From positions 1-22,446 of the forward strand of contig CAKUZO010000027.1 of the NCBI GenBank assembly GCA_934717895.1: a DNA stretch of 22,446 nucleotides, read 5' to 3'. Both the position numbers and the translations under genes were made by a program. Numbering within the stretch: position 1 is the stretch's first letter; each line of letters opens with the position of its first letter. Source of the DNA: an uncultured Candidatus Melainabacteria bacterium. Its GTDB lineage: Bacteria > Cyanobacteriota > Vampirovibrionia > Gastranaerophilales > Gastranaerophilaceae. Below the pieces are notes generated by a model that saw only the letters and a list, made by a program, of their open reading frames with translations, had not been told where the DNA came from and searched no databases. Below are positions 14,230 through 21,703 of the stretch, in pieces.

Positions 14230-16242
14230 TTATGAACTGAACATTGTAAATACTTTTTCTACGTTTTTACTAATCAATTGTTTAACCGTATCGTATTCAG
14301 TATTCAAAGCCGACAATTCAGTATCTATATTTTTCATATTTAATTCTAAGTTTTGTTCTTTGTAATTTAATTTGCTTTTCTTAATATTGTATTCTGCCTC
14401 AGCTCGTGCAATCGCTTCATCATCAGTAATTTCTGCAATATGATCACTTGCTGTGTAATGCCCCTGATAAAAATATCCGTCTGTATTCAAACTCATCACA
14501 AATAATTGACCATTTTTCAACGCATTATTCAAGTAATTTGGATCTTGTATTTGTTGTTGTTTTATTTTGTCAGTAGAAGCACCATACATACATAAAGCGT
14601 TGTACAGTTGGTTATAAAAATCGGCATTTAATTCGTTAGTATCTGTTTTGGCTGACACGTTTTCAACCAAAAAAGTATAATTCAAATCATCTGTAACATA
14701 GACACTTTTCTTTGCAGATGCCTTATCAATAGTGTAACCACTCTTAAAACCATCCATAACTGCGGCAAAGTTGGTTAAATAAGATTTTAACAAGTTTGTC
14801 AAGCTGAATGAATAAGTTTTACCACTATTAATAATTCCGTTGCTTGATCTAGCTGTGTTTTGCAAATCTGACCAATTTCCACTGCCGGAAATTGTGCCTT
14901 GTAGTTGCGCTTTTGTAATTTCAAGTGCTTGCGCCAAGGCATCATTAGATTCACTATCGACATTCAACCCCTTAAATTCAGTAGCACCAGCATTATAACC
15001 TAACAATGTTGCCATTTCTTCTAAAACATTTTGAGCTAGCTTTTCAAACTCTTCTTTTGAATCCATATAAGCCGTAAACTCACATTTTCCACTCAAAATA
15101 TCTCCAAGAGTAAGAGTCTTCATACTATCAGATGTTAGAGATTGCCCATCTTTATTAATTCTAATCTGACCATTTTTTTTAGGATCTGAAACTACATTAT
15201 CAGTTTTTGTAATAGAACTGAAACCCATTGCATATTTCAAATCTCCTTCTTTATGTTTAACAGATTTTGTTGGAACATATACGGTAATATCAACCGGAGC
15301 AATACTATTCGCCGCCAATTTTAATTTTGTATTTGCAGGAATTGAGTCACCGGTTTTACCTGTTACTGCTGTACCATCACTATTTGTTCCTTGCCAAGTA
15401 GCTTGTGCATTTTGTTCTTTTGAACCAATATCATAACCATTTATTGCAATATCAACAATATCTCCTGCTTTATATGTAGTCAACACATAATTTCCGCCTT
15501 TATCTAATTTAGTTCCAGCAGCAGTTACAGTTCCTGCCGGATTTCCTTCTGTTGCAAAAACATTTACAATAGGGTGCATAAGTTCTGTATTTGCCGCTAA
15601 TGATACGATATTACTGTTTGTATCTCCTTTTTCATATTTTGCATCTTTTAAGTGGTTTATAAATGTAGGAGAATTCATTGCATTCGCAATCTTTTTATCA
15701 CTGATTTCTCCACCAACTCCAATTTGAGTATAGCTACCTTTCAAGCCTTTAATACCAGAAATAACCGAACCATCAACCATTCCAGCAGCCCCAAGTTGTT
15801 CCAAGAAAGCATTTCTTCCTTGTTCGGAATATTGATTTACAGTAACTTCCTTACCATTTTCATTTTTAATTACAGCTGTTTTTCTAGGATTACCATTGCT
15901 GTCAACAATTCCTGCTTTTACGGCAGCATTAAACATGCTTTCTGATAAAACAACACGCCCTTGCGTATCGGTTACTAAGAAGGCATCATACTCATTCAAA
16001 GCAGAAGGAGTCATCATCAAGTCATATGACAAGTTGTACACATCGCCGGTTCCATCACAATTACTGTCTGCGTCCCAAACAAGTTTTGTTGCAGTCAAAG
16101 CGTCTTGATACTCCTGAGCAGCTTTTTGCTGTTCTCGGGTAACAGAAAGTTTTTGTTGTGCAATTTGCATTGATTCAAATTCACAATTCATCTTTCTTGA
16201 AGTTATGGCTAAAAATCTTGCTTGTGAAGCTGCCAATCCCAT
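14230..16242 (-). CDS. Large protein with helical termini and a beta-rich centre, 670 aa; lineage-specific family
   Basis: I recognise no named domain. It begins MGLAASQARFLAITSRK, and residues 1-60 are predicted helical and Gln-rich. Residues 80-600 are Gly/Ser/Thr/Asn-rich, with beta-type stretches and scattered helices and almost no Cys, as in extracellular or surface proteins. Residues 610-670 form a heptad-like coiled coil ending MFSS. Helical ends around a variable beta-rich middle recall flagellar axial proteins (hook, flagellin), but I see no direct sequence match and no flagellar genes here. No Sec signal peptide is present. Its first 32 and last 43 residues align without gaps to the 173-residue protein at 20466. 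The start has AAAGGAAAG about 11 bases upstream. It is monocistronic, between two terminators. Confidence 0.75.
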   Translation of the reverse strand: MGLAASQARFLAITSRKMNCEFESMQIAQQKLSVTREQQKAAQEYQDALTATKLVWDADSNCDGTGDVYNLSYDLMMTPSALNEYDAFLVTDTQGRVVLSESMFNAAVKAGIVDSNGNPRKTAVIKNENGKEVTVNQYSEQGRNAFLEQLGAAGMVDGSVISGIKGLKGSYTQIGVGGEISDKKIANAMNSPTFINHLKDAKYEKGDTNSNIVSLAANTELMHPIVNVFATEGNPAGTVTAAGTKLDKGGNYVLTTYKAGDIVDIAINGYDIGSKEQNAQATWQGTNSDGTAVTGKTGDSIPANTKLKLAANSIAPVDITVYVPTKSVKHKEGDLKYAMGFSSITKTDNVVSDPKKNGQIRINKDGQSLTSDSMKTLTLGDILSGKCEFTAYMDSKEEFEKLAQNVLEEMATLLGYNAGATEFKGLNVDSESNDALAQALEITKAQLQGTISGSGNWSDLQNTARSSNGIINSGKTYSFSLTNLLKSYLTNFAAVMDGFKSGYTIDKASAKKSVYVTDDLNYTFLVENVSAKTDTNELNADFYNQLYNALCMYGASTDKIKQQQIQDPNYLNNALKNGQLFVMSLNTDGYFYQGHYTASDHIAEITDDEAIARAEAEYNIKKSKLNYKEQNLELNMKNIDTELSALNTEYDTVKQLISKNVEKVFTMFSS

Positions 16243-16383
16243 TGTAGTAACGCTTTCCTTTCAGTTTTTCTTAGTAACTTACATGTCTTTCTCTCGTATT
16301 AACGACATTTTTGCTAAAAAACTTTAAGAATATAAACAGGTTTATTAAGATTTTGTTACAATAGATTTTTAAAAATATACAAC

Positions 16384-16412
16384 AAAAAAGCCCTCTAATA
16401 GAGGGCTTTTTG
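16384..16412. terminator. Intrinsic terminator after rplL
   Basis: AAAAAGCCCTCT (16385-16396) pairs with AGAGGGCTTTTT (16400-16411), a 12-bp stem with a 3-nt AAT loop. On the minus strand the hairpin is followed by TTTTTTGTTG. It ends the rplJ-rplL operon. Confidence 0.85.
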
Positions 16413-16436
16413 CAATTTTGATTAATCAATAATCGC

Positions 16437-16808
16437 TTATTTGATTTCAACAGTTGCGCCAGCAGCTTCAAGTTGTTTTTTGATAGCTTCAGCATCTTCT
16501 TTTTTGATACCTTCTTTAACTGCTTTTGGAGCGCCATCAACTAATTCTTTAGCTTCTTTCAAGCCAAGACCAGTGATAGCTCTAACTTCTTTCAATACAG
16601 CGATTTTGTTAGCACCAGCTGATGCCAAGATTACGTTTACTTCAGAAGCTTCTTCAGCTGCTGCTTCACCAGCTACTGGAGCTGCTGCTACTGCTACTGG
16701 AGCTGCTGCAGATACGCCGAATTTTTCTTCCATAGCTTTTACTAATTCAGCTGCTTCTAACAAAGTTAATTTTTCAATTGATTCTAAAATTGTTTCTACG
16801 TTACTCAT
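16437..16808 (-). CDS. rplL: 50S ribosomal protein L7/L12
   Basis: L7/L12 forms the stalk that recruits translation GTPases. The N-terminal dimerisation part ([31 protein letters not shown]) is followed by the Ala/Val/Pro hinge (residues 34-58). The C-terminal domain has the conserved [20 protein letters not shown] and [12 protein letters not shown]. Its 123 aa is normal. The ATG is preceded by AAAAGGAGA. It lies 176 bp after rplJ on the same strand. Confidence 0.97.
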   Translation of the reverse strand: MSNVETILESIEKLTLLEAAELVKAMEEKFGVSAAAPVAVAAAPVAGEAAAEEASEVNVILASAGANKIAVLKEVRAITGLGLKEAKELVDGAPKAVKEGIKKEDAEAIKKQLEAAGATVEIK

Positions 16809-16890
16809 TATTTTTCTCCTTTTAAGTTGTTTTTGTACTTATCGTTTGTGTCTTGGATTATTGGCGACTCGAAACTTTTCATTTCACTAC

Positions 16891-16911
16891 ATAAATTTTT
16901 ATAAAATTTAT
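16891..16911. repeat. AT-only hairpin between rplJ and rplL
   Basis: ATAAATTTT and AAAATTTAT form a perfect 9-bp stem around TAT in the 176-bp rplJ-rplL spacer. It could be a processing or pausing site that helps set the high L12:L10 ratio, but it contains only A-T pairs and may be weak. Confidence 0.35.
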
Positions 16912-16984
16912 TCCGCTTCATTAAGTTTCTCGTTATGTCGTGCTGGGTTCGCTAAAGCTCACGCGGCACACTTGCCAAAATCCG

Positions 16985-17506
16985 CTAAGCAGTTTTTTGA
17001 TCTCTGACTGCTGCCATTGCTCTTGTAAGTTGAGCCATAACTGCATTGATAGATCCAACAATTCCAGTTGCAGGTGAGTTGATAGAACCAAGAATTTTTG
17101 CAAGAAGTTCTTCTTTTGAAGGCATTTTTGCCAATTCTTCTGCTTCTTTTGCAGACAATAGGTTTCCATCTAGTGCACCACCAAGAATTGCACCTTTTTT
17201 AGTATCTTTAATAAATTTTGCAACTGCTTTTGCAGGACTTACTTGATCTTCAAAACCGAAAGCGATTGCTACAGGTCCTGTCAAAGAATCAGCAAGAACT
17301 TCAAAATCAGTACCCTTCAAAGCGATTTTTGCCAAAGTATTTTTAGTTACCATGTAGTCGCCACCATCTTTTTGAAGGCTTCTTCTCAAATTAGTGATTT
17401 CTTCTACAGTATATCCTTTATACTCTGTCAAAATAGCTACTTGGGCTTTTTCTGCTTTTGCTTTTATTGCATCTATTTTTTCAGATTTAAAAGCTTTTGT
17501 TGCCAT
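16985..17506 (-). CDS. rplJ: 50S ribosomal protein L10
   Basis: L10 anchors L7/L12 dimers to 23S rRNA and, as the L10-L12 complex, represses its own operon. The start MATKAFKSEKIDAIKAKAEKA and the segments EYKGYTVEEITNLRRSL, VTKNTLAKIAL and GPVAIAFGFEDQ are typical. The C-terminal helix from about residue 150 (VGSINAVMAQLTRAMAAVRDQK) is the L12-binding part. Its 173 aa is normal. AAAGGAGC precedes the ATG. A 265-nt leader with an attenuator-like terminator precedes it. Confidence 0.97.
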   Translation of the reverse strand: MATKAFKSEKIDAIKAKAEKAQVAILTEYKGYTVEEITNLRRSLQKDGGDYMVTKNTLAKIALKGTDFEVLADSLTGPVAIAFGFEDQVSPAKAVAKFIKDTKKGAILGGALDGNLLSAKEAEELAKMPSKEELLAKILGSINSPATGIVGSINAVMAQLTRAMAAVRDQKTA

Positions 17507-17772
17507 GATTAGCTCCTTTGTTTTTTGTTGTTTATCGACCTAAAAATACAAAAGATTTTGCATCTTTCATATTTGTCCGCAAAATCTACTAGGTTAACAC
17601 ATCTATTTATAAATTATTATATTTCGACTGTTTCCTCGGTTAGCTGATTTATTAAGGAAGCTTTTAAAAGTCAAGGTTACTCTTTTCTTTTATTTTTCAC
17701 TCTTTAAAGGGTCTTGGGATTTATTAATCTTGCCCTGTCCGAGTGTTGCTTCCGCTAACTGTCTGCGGTTAC
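17507..17772 (-). ncRNA. L10-type ribosomal leader with transcription attenuator
   Basis: This is the untranslated leader of rplJ-rplL. Near its 3' end AGATTTTGC (17587-17579) pairs with GCAAAATCT (17561-17553) and is followed by TTTTGTATTTTT, an intrinsic terminator placed before the rplJ start. Outer CCTA/TAGG pairing extends the stem. Upstream segments with AACCGAGG and CCGC/GCGG pairings fit a folded receptor. In other bacteria L10-L12 binds such leaders and promotes termination. The match to that class is by position and architecture, not by a covariance search. Confidence 0.65.
17541..17587 (-). terminator. Attenuator terminator in the rplJ leader
   Basis: A perfect 9-bp stem (AGATTTTGC / GCAAAATCT) with a 17-nt loop is followed on the minus strand by a T-rich tract, 35 nt or more before the rplJ start codon. 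Lying upstream of the gene, it should act as a conditional terminator. Confidence 0.7.
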
Positions 17773-17778
17773 AGCTTT

Positions 17779-17807
17779 ATAATACAAGAAACATTATAAA
17801 AAATCAA
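17779..17807 (-). promoter_or_regulatory. Promoter of the rplJ-rplL operon
   Basis: On the minus strand TTGATT (17807-17802), a 17-bp spacer and TATTAT (17784-17779) form a good sigma-70-type promoter. Transcription would start near 17772. Confidence 0.6.
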
Positions 17808-17815
17808 TAGTCTAA

Positions 17816-18745
17816 TTAATCTTTCTTAATCAAAGACCATACATCGCTGTTCTCATCAGGGTTTATCGCATAAGACCCTCTCAAAAACGGCTTAAAATTC
17901 GCTCCATTCAATAACTCATAACGCATACAAAAATTACTCAAACAAACAGGTTCATTTTGAATATTCAAACTTACTAATTTTTCCAATAATGGATAAACTT
18001 CTGTTTTAAAGTTCGTTTTTTCATCATAAACATCAACAGCAATATGACTGATAAAAATCCACTTTCTCTTTTTCATATTAGTTTTAATTCTGTTGGTAAC
18101 TAGATTTATAAATGTTAATAAATTATCAACTTCATCAAAATTTTCCATCAAAATTAGCATCTTATTACCGGTTTTAGCAAATTTACAACCTGATATATTT
18201 TTTATTGAGGAATAAAACACTTTGAATGCTTCGTCTTCTTTTTCTTTTATACCGGCTTTCTTATCGCCACCCCAACACTCGTCAATCAGCATGCTTTTAG
18301 CTGTTAATTCAATTAAAACAGCAACATTATTGCTTTTTTTAATTCTATTATTAAGTTCTTTTTGAAGAGATTTATTAAACTTATCCTCTTGAACTTTTTT
18401 ACTTTTATCGATTTCTCCTTTTAAAATGTCAATACCTTGCAACAAGTAATATTTCAATTTTGCCAACACAACAACAATTCCGGTTGCAAGAATATCAAAC
18501 AACAACAGAGAAGCATCAATAAATGTTCCGCCCGCATTAACATCTCTTGTATAAAAACTTCTTATAAATTCAGCAATAGTATCTGCAAGCGGTTTTACAA
18601 AATCAAATGCCGATACATTTATAAGACTTAAAAACCAATATGTTGCAGTCAAAAAAACTATAACCATAAGCATAATTTGAAGCACAAAAGCTATATTTAT
18701 GATTATTTTTAACATATTTAATAGAAGTTTATAAATTTTTATCAT
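17816..18745 (-). CDS. Two-helix membrane protein with a possible degenerate cyclase-like domain, 309 aa
   Basis: No firm family. Two hydrophobic segments, at about residues 13-43 and 76-100, anchor it in the membrane, with a short loop between them. A charged helix (KGEIDKSKKVQEDKFNKSLQKE) follows. Residues 135-300 alternate strands and helices, with pieces such as VAVLIELTAKSM, KMLILMENFDEVDNLLTFIN, KWIFISHIAVDVYD and CLSNFCMRYELLNG. The layout reminds me of class III nucleotide cyclase or GGDEF folds, but no catalytic motif is visible, so any such domain would be degenerate. The start overlaps the panC stop by ATGA, so it is co-translated with panC. Codon use matches its neighbours. The function is unknown. 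Confidence 0.7.
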   Translation of the reverse strand: MIKIYKLLLNMLKIIINIAFVLQIMLMVIVFLTATYWFLSLINVSAFDFVKPLADTIAEFIRSFYTRDVNAGGTFIDASLLLFDILATGIVVVLAKLKYYLLQGIDILKGEIDKSKKVQEDKFNKSLQKELNNRIKKSNNVAVLIELTAKSMLIDECWGGDKKAGIKEKEDEAFKVFYSSIKNISGCKFAKTGNKMLILMENFDEVDNLLTFINLVTNRIKTNMKKRKWIFISHIAVDVYDEKTNFKTEVYPLLEKLVSLNIQNEPVCLSNFCMRYELLNGANFKPFLRGSYAINPDENSDVWSLIKKD

Positions 18746-19602
18746 ATATTTCCTAATGCAATATTATCTATCAAACGAACATTTCCAATTTTTAGAGCAA
18801 TAAACACAATAGTGTTGCCATCAGCAACTTGCTTTTCCTCTAAATCATCTGCATCTCTAAATTCCAAATATTCCAAAGCATGAGCTTCATTCAGAAACGA
18901 ATAAGCTGTTTCAGTCAAGGCTTTTACATCAGTAATTCCTTTGTCATAGCAAGCTTTGATATTAAACAAAATCTTGCTCAAAGCCAGCGCATTAACTTTA
19001 TCTTCCTCTGAAAGATATTTGTTTCTTGAAGATAGAGCAAGTCCGCTTTCTTCCCTAACAATCGGGCAAGGAATTATTTGAACAGGGATATTTAAATCTT
19101 TTACCATCTTTTTCAAGATGATTAGCTGCTGCCTATCTTTTTCCCCAAAGAAAGCAAAGTCAGGTTGAACTATATTGAACAACTTATTTACAACAGTACA
19201 AACTCCGTCAAAATGCCCGACACGAGATTTTCCACAGAGTTTATTTACATAGAAAAACGGAGGAATTACATAAGTCAAAAAGTCGTTCGACATAATGTGT
19301 CCTTCGCCGTACATTTCTTTCGGACTTGGCGCAAAAACAATGTCCACGCCAGCGTTTTCACATAATTCTTTATCCGCATCAAGAGTTCTCGGATATTTGT
19401 CCAAATCTTCTCCGGGGCAGAATTGAATAGGATTTACAAAAACCGAAACCACTGTTTTATCACATTTTTCAACCGCTTTTTTTATTAGGCTCAAATGCCC
19501 ATTATGCAAGGCTCCCATTGTTGGAACAAGCCCAACTGTCAAACCTGCTTTTTTCCATTCTATAATCTTTTCTCTAACTTCTGCTATTGTATGAACTAAC
19601 AT
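18742..19602 (-). CDS. panC: Pantoate--beta-alanine ligase (pantothenate synthetase)
   Basis: PanC joins pantoate and beta-alanine using ATP to make pantothenate, the precursor of coenzyme A. The nucleotide-binding motif VPTMGALHNGHLSLI (residues 26-40), VSVFVNPIQF, FFGEKDRQQL, the VREESGLALSSRNKYL block and the C-terminal LEYLEFRDADDL are all diagnostic. Its 286 aa is typical. panB and panD are not in the window. AGAGAG precedes the ATG. A membrane protein gene overlaps its end by 4 bp. Confidence 0.95.
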   Translation of the reverse strand: MLVHTIAEVREKIIEWKKAGLTVGLVPTMGALHNGHLSLIKKAVEKCDKTVVSVFVNPIQFCPGEDLDKYPRTLDADKELCENAGVDIVFAPSPKEMYGEGHIMSNDFLTYVIPPFFYVNKLCGKSRVGHFDGVCTVVNKLFNIVQPDFAFFGEKDRQQLIILKKMVKDLNIPVQIIPCPIVREESGLALSSRNKYLSEEDKVNALALSKILFNIKACYDKGITDVKALTETAYSFLNEAHALEYLEFRDADDLEEKQVADGNTIVFIALKIGNVRLIDNIALGNI

Positions 19603-19625
19603 ATTATCATCTCTCTTTCGGCAAA

Positions 19626-19634
19626 ATTATACCA
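19626..19634 (-). promoter_or_regulatory. Extended -10 promoter of panC
   Basis: TGGTATAAT on the minus strand is an extended -10 (TGN then TATAAT). It predicts a leader of about 17 nt, enough for the AGAGAG ribosome site. The -35 region is weak. Confidence 0.5.
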
Positions 19635-19697
19635 CAAAATAAAATTTTTTATAAAAATACAATTTTTGACCTATTACATTTTTTTGCATGTTTATTA

Positions 19698-19703
19698 TAT
19701 AAT
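19698..19703 (+). promoter_or_regulatory. -10 box of clpP
   Basis: TATAAT lies about 25 bp before the clpP ATG. No good -35 stands at the right distance, so the call rests on the -10 and its position. Confidence 0.4.
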
Positions 19704-19728
19704 ACATTTATCGTTATAGGAGAGAAAA

Positions 19729-20343
19729 ATGGATCAACAAACTTACATGAAAATAATGGGCTACGTGCCTACGGTTATTGAGGCATCTTCTCGTGGAGAA
19801 CGCTCATTTGACATCTTTTCAAGATTATTAAGAGAAAGAATTATCTTTTTGGGAACTGAAATTGATGACGAAGTTGCAAACTCTGTTGTTGCACAGTTGT
19901 TGTTGCTTGACAGCGAAAATTCTGAAAAAGATATCATGCTTTATATCAACAGCCCTGGTGGCGTTATCACTGCCGGTATGGCAATTTACGATACAATGCA
20001 ATTGATTAAATCAGATGTATCAACAATATGTTTAGGCGACGCCGCATCAATGGGCGCTTTCTTACTTTGCTCAGGTGCTAAGGGCAAAAGACTTGCTCTT
20101 CCAAATTCAAGAGTAATGATTCACCAACCGCTAGGTGGCGCTAAGGGGCAAGCAACAGATATCGAAATTGAAGCGAAAGAAATCTTGCGTATGAAAGATA
20201 TGTTGATTGGAATTATTGCTGAAAATTCCGGTCAACCTATCGAAAAAGTTAAAGAAGATTGCGAACGAGATCACTTCTTAACAGCACAAGAAGCTTTGGA
20301 ATATGGACTTATTGATAAGGTTGTAACAAGAGACAAAAAATAA
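19729..20343 (+). CDS. clpP: ATP-dependent Clp protease proteolytic subunit
   Basis: ClpP is the barrel-shaped serine protease that degrades proteins fed in by ClpX, ClpA or ClpC. The catalytic triad is visible: Ser107 in [11 protein letters not shown], His132 in MIHQPLGG and Asp181 in [11 protein letters not shown]. The oxyanion loop [14 protein letters not shown] is intact. Its 204 aa is usual, and the short N-terminal stretch may be processed. AGGAGAG precedes the ATG. It is monocistronic and closed by a strong terminator; clpX is not adjacent. Confidence 0.96.
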   Translation: MDQQTYMKIMGYVPTVIEASSRGERSFDIFSRLLRERIIFLGTEIDDEVANSVVAQLLLLDSENSEKDIMLYINSPGGVITAGMAIYDTMQLIKSDVSTICLGDAASMGAFLLCSGAKGKRLALPNSRVMIHQPLGGAKGQATDIEIEAKEILRMKDMLIGIIAENSGQPIEKVKEDCERDHFLTAQEALEYGLIDKVVTRDKK

Positions 20344-20372
20344 GTCATGTTACAAAACTTAATAAAACCTGT

Positions 20373-20406
20373 AAAAACATGCAATTCTTAGGAGTTGCAT
20401 GTTTTT
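20373..20406 (+). terminator. Intrinsic terminator after clpP
   Basis: AAAAACATGCAA (20373-20384) and TTGCATGTTTTT (20395-20406) form a perfect 12-bp stem with a 10-nt loop, ending in five T. Confidence 0.85.
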
Positions 20407-20465
20407 ATATAAATGTAGGTTATAAAAAGGTTAGTTTACAAAGTTAGAAAAGGTAGGAAAGTAAA

Positions 20466-20987
20466 ATGTCATTCTTGATTTTCGCGTATCGAAAATTAGA
20501 CATTCTGAGTCGGAAAAATGATTTAAACTATCGTTTAATGAATTTGACCAGAAAGTTGTCAGACTTGCAGCAATACTCTGCAAATATTGGCGATGGATCT
20601 GTGTCAATGAGCGATATGATGAACACTCCGGGTTCAATGTTTAATCGACAATTGATGTTTATGCAATATTCGCATAATGCGGCATTGTTTGGGGCAAACC
20701 AACAAATGCAGATGATGCAACCGCAAATCGCAATGCAAATGCAGCAAATGCAAGATCCTAATATGCAGGCTATGTATCAAAATTGGATCTTCAAAAGTCT
20801 TTATGATCAACAACGAGAACAAATTGGGAAACAAGAAGCCAAACTTCTTAATGAACAAGAAAAACAAATTCAAGCGGAAAAGGCTAAGATTGAAACTCAA
20901 TTGAAGTTGTTGGATCAAGAATATGAAGCTTGTAAGGAAGCCGAAACTAAAGGCGCTGAGCAGATGAAACCTAGTTTCACGGCTTAA
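20466..20987 (+). CDS. Met/Gln-rich coiled-coil protein, 173 aa; short relative of the 670-aa protein
   Basis: No named domain. AGGAAAG precedes the ATG by four bases. Residues 1-45 are helical (MSFLIFAYRKLDILSRKND). Residues 45-110 are very rich in Met and Gln, such as QQMQMMQPQIAMQMQQMQ. Residues 110-160 form a charged coiled coil (QREQIGKQEAKLLNEQEK), and the tail ends KPSFTA. There is no signal peptide. Positions R9, L11, I13, S15, R16, K17 and M25 are the same in the 670-residue protein at 14230, and eleven of the last 43 residues also match without gaps. It therefore looks like a minimal member of the same family without the central part. Its role is unknown; a component or partner of the same assembly is an inference. 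Confidence 0.75.
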   Translation: MSFLIFAYRKLDILSRKNDLNYRLMNLTRKLSDLQQYSANIGDGSVSMSDMMNTPGSMFNRQLMFMQYSHNAALFGANQQMQMMQPQIAMQMQQMQDPNMQAMYQNWIFKSLYDQQREQIGKQEAKLLNEQEKQIQAEKAKIETQLKLLDQEYEACKEAETKGAEQMKPSFTA

Positions 20988-21042
20988 TAGCTCATAGTTC
21001 TTAAATTTACCTAAATTAATTCCTATCCTTAACTAACCTGTT

Positions 21043-21073
21043 AAAGGGTTCGCTAAACTGCGAGCCCTTTTTT
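21043..21073 (+). terminator. Intrinsic terminator after the 173-residue gene
   Basis: AAAGGGTTCGC (21043-21053) pairs with GCGAGCCCTTT (21060-21070), with one G-U pair, and is followed by further T. It reads on the plus strand; the minus-strand side has no U-tract. Confidence 0.85.
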
Positions 21074-21078
21074 CATGT

Positions 21079-21588
21079 TTAAACCAAAATTATTTCATCA
21101 ATTTTTACGTCAAACTCTTCGTGCGGAAGGCTTTCAACAAAAAGCTCTTTAAATACAACTGTTATTGTTTTAATATTCGGGTTTTCAGCGAGAAATCTAT
21201 CGTAAAACCCGCCACCATAGCCGAGGCGAAAACCATTTTTATCCGCCATCAGCGCAGGAACAATTGCAAGATTTATTTGATTAGGATTAATCGAATTTGT
21301 GCAAGGTTCGCAAATATTTAAGTCGGATTTTATTAGTATATCTTCTTTTTTGTAAGGACAAATTTGAAGTTTTTCTCCACAAACTTTTGGAAGAAAAAAG
21401 TTTTTACCATCGTTTAATAATTCAAGAAAATTAAATTCATATTTCAGTGGGTAAAAAATTAAAATATTTTTAGAATTTTTATAAAGCGAACTTCGCTGAA
21501 CCCTACTATTTGCAATAGAATTCGCATTTTTTGAAAACAAATTTTTTCTAATTTCTTTTGCGTTTTTTCTCAAAGAATTTTTGTCCAT
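21079..21588 (-). CDS. 5-formyltetrahydrofolate cyclo-ligase
   Basis: This enzyme (MTHFS, FAU1/YgfA family) uses ATP to convert 5-formyl-THF to 5,10-methenyl-THF, returning it to one-carbon metabolism. The signature GFRLGYGGGFYDRFL is present near residues 119-133, and the typical ending LPHEEFDVKIDEIIL closes the protein. The N-terminal SLRKNAKEIRKNL fits the family. At 169 aa it is slightly short but within range. Some of the usual N-terminal region is compact, and no frameshift is seen. The ATG is not preceded by a Shine-Dalgarno; a TATAAT box lies six bases before it. Confidence 0.9.
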   Translation of the reverse strand: MDKNSLRKNAKEIRKNLFSKNANSIANSRVQRSSLYKNSKNILIFYPLKYEFNFLELLNDGKNFFLPKVCGEKLQICPYKKEDILIKSDLNICEPCTNSINPNQINLAIVPALMADKNGFRLGYGGGFYDRFLAENPNIKTITVVFKELFVESLPHEEFDVKIDEIILV

Positions 21589-21594
21589 AAACTG

Positions 21595-21622
21595 ATTATA
21601 CTATGCAAAAAAATCTTAACAA
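21595..21622 (-). promoter_or_regulatory. Promoter abutting the cyclo-ligase start (leaderless)
   Basis: On the minus strand TTGTTA (21622-21617), a 16-bp spacer and TATAAT (21600-21595) precede the ATG by six bases. No Shine-Dalgarno is present, so a leaderless mRNA is predicted. Confidence 0.5.
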
Positions 21623-21652
21623 ATTCTTAAACTGGTTTTGTTAATAAATCAC

Positions 21653-21681
21653 TTGTAAAAAAATTTTTCCCATGTCATAAT
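21653..21681 (+). promoter_or_regulatory. Promoter of the radical SAM gene
   Basis: TTGTAA (21653-21658), a 17-bp spacer and CATAAT (21676-21681) with a TG one base upstream make an extended -10 promoter. The predicted leader is about 15 nt and includes GGAAAGG. Confidence 0.55.
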
Positions 21682-21703
21682 CTAGTTATTGGAAAGGCTA
21701 GTC

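Noticed and set aside
16441..17007. A 188-residue reading frame on the plus strand across rplL and rplJ
   Set aside because: It is the antisense of two certain ribosomal genes, with low-complexity Ser/Ala composition and no ribosome site.
21689..21703. TTG start of the radical SAM gene
   Set aside because: The Shine-Dalgarno GGAAAGG lies downstream of the TTG and is well placed for the ATG at 21704, where family similarity begins.
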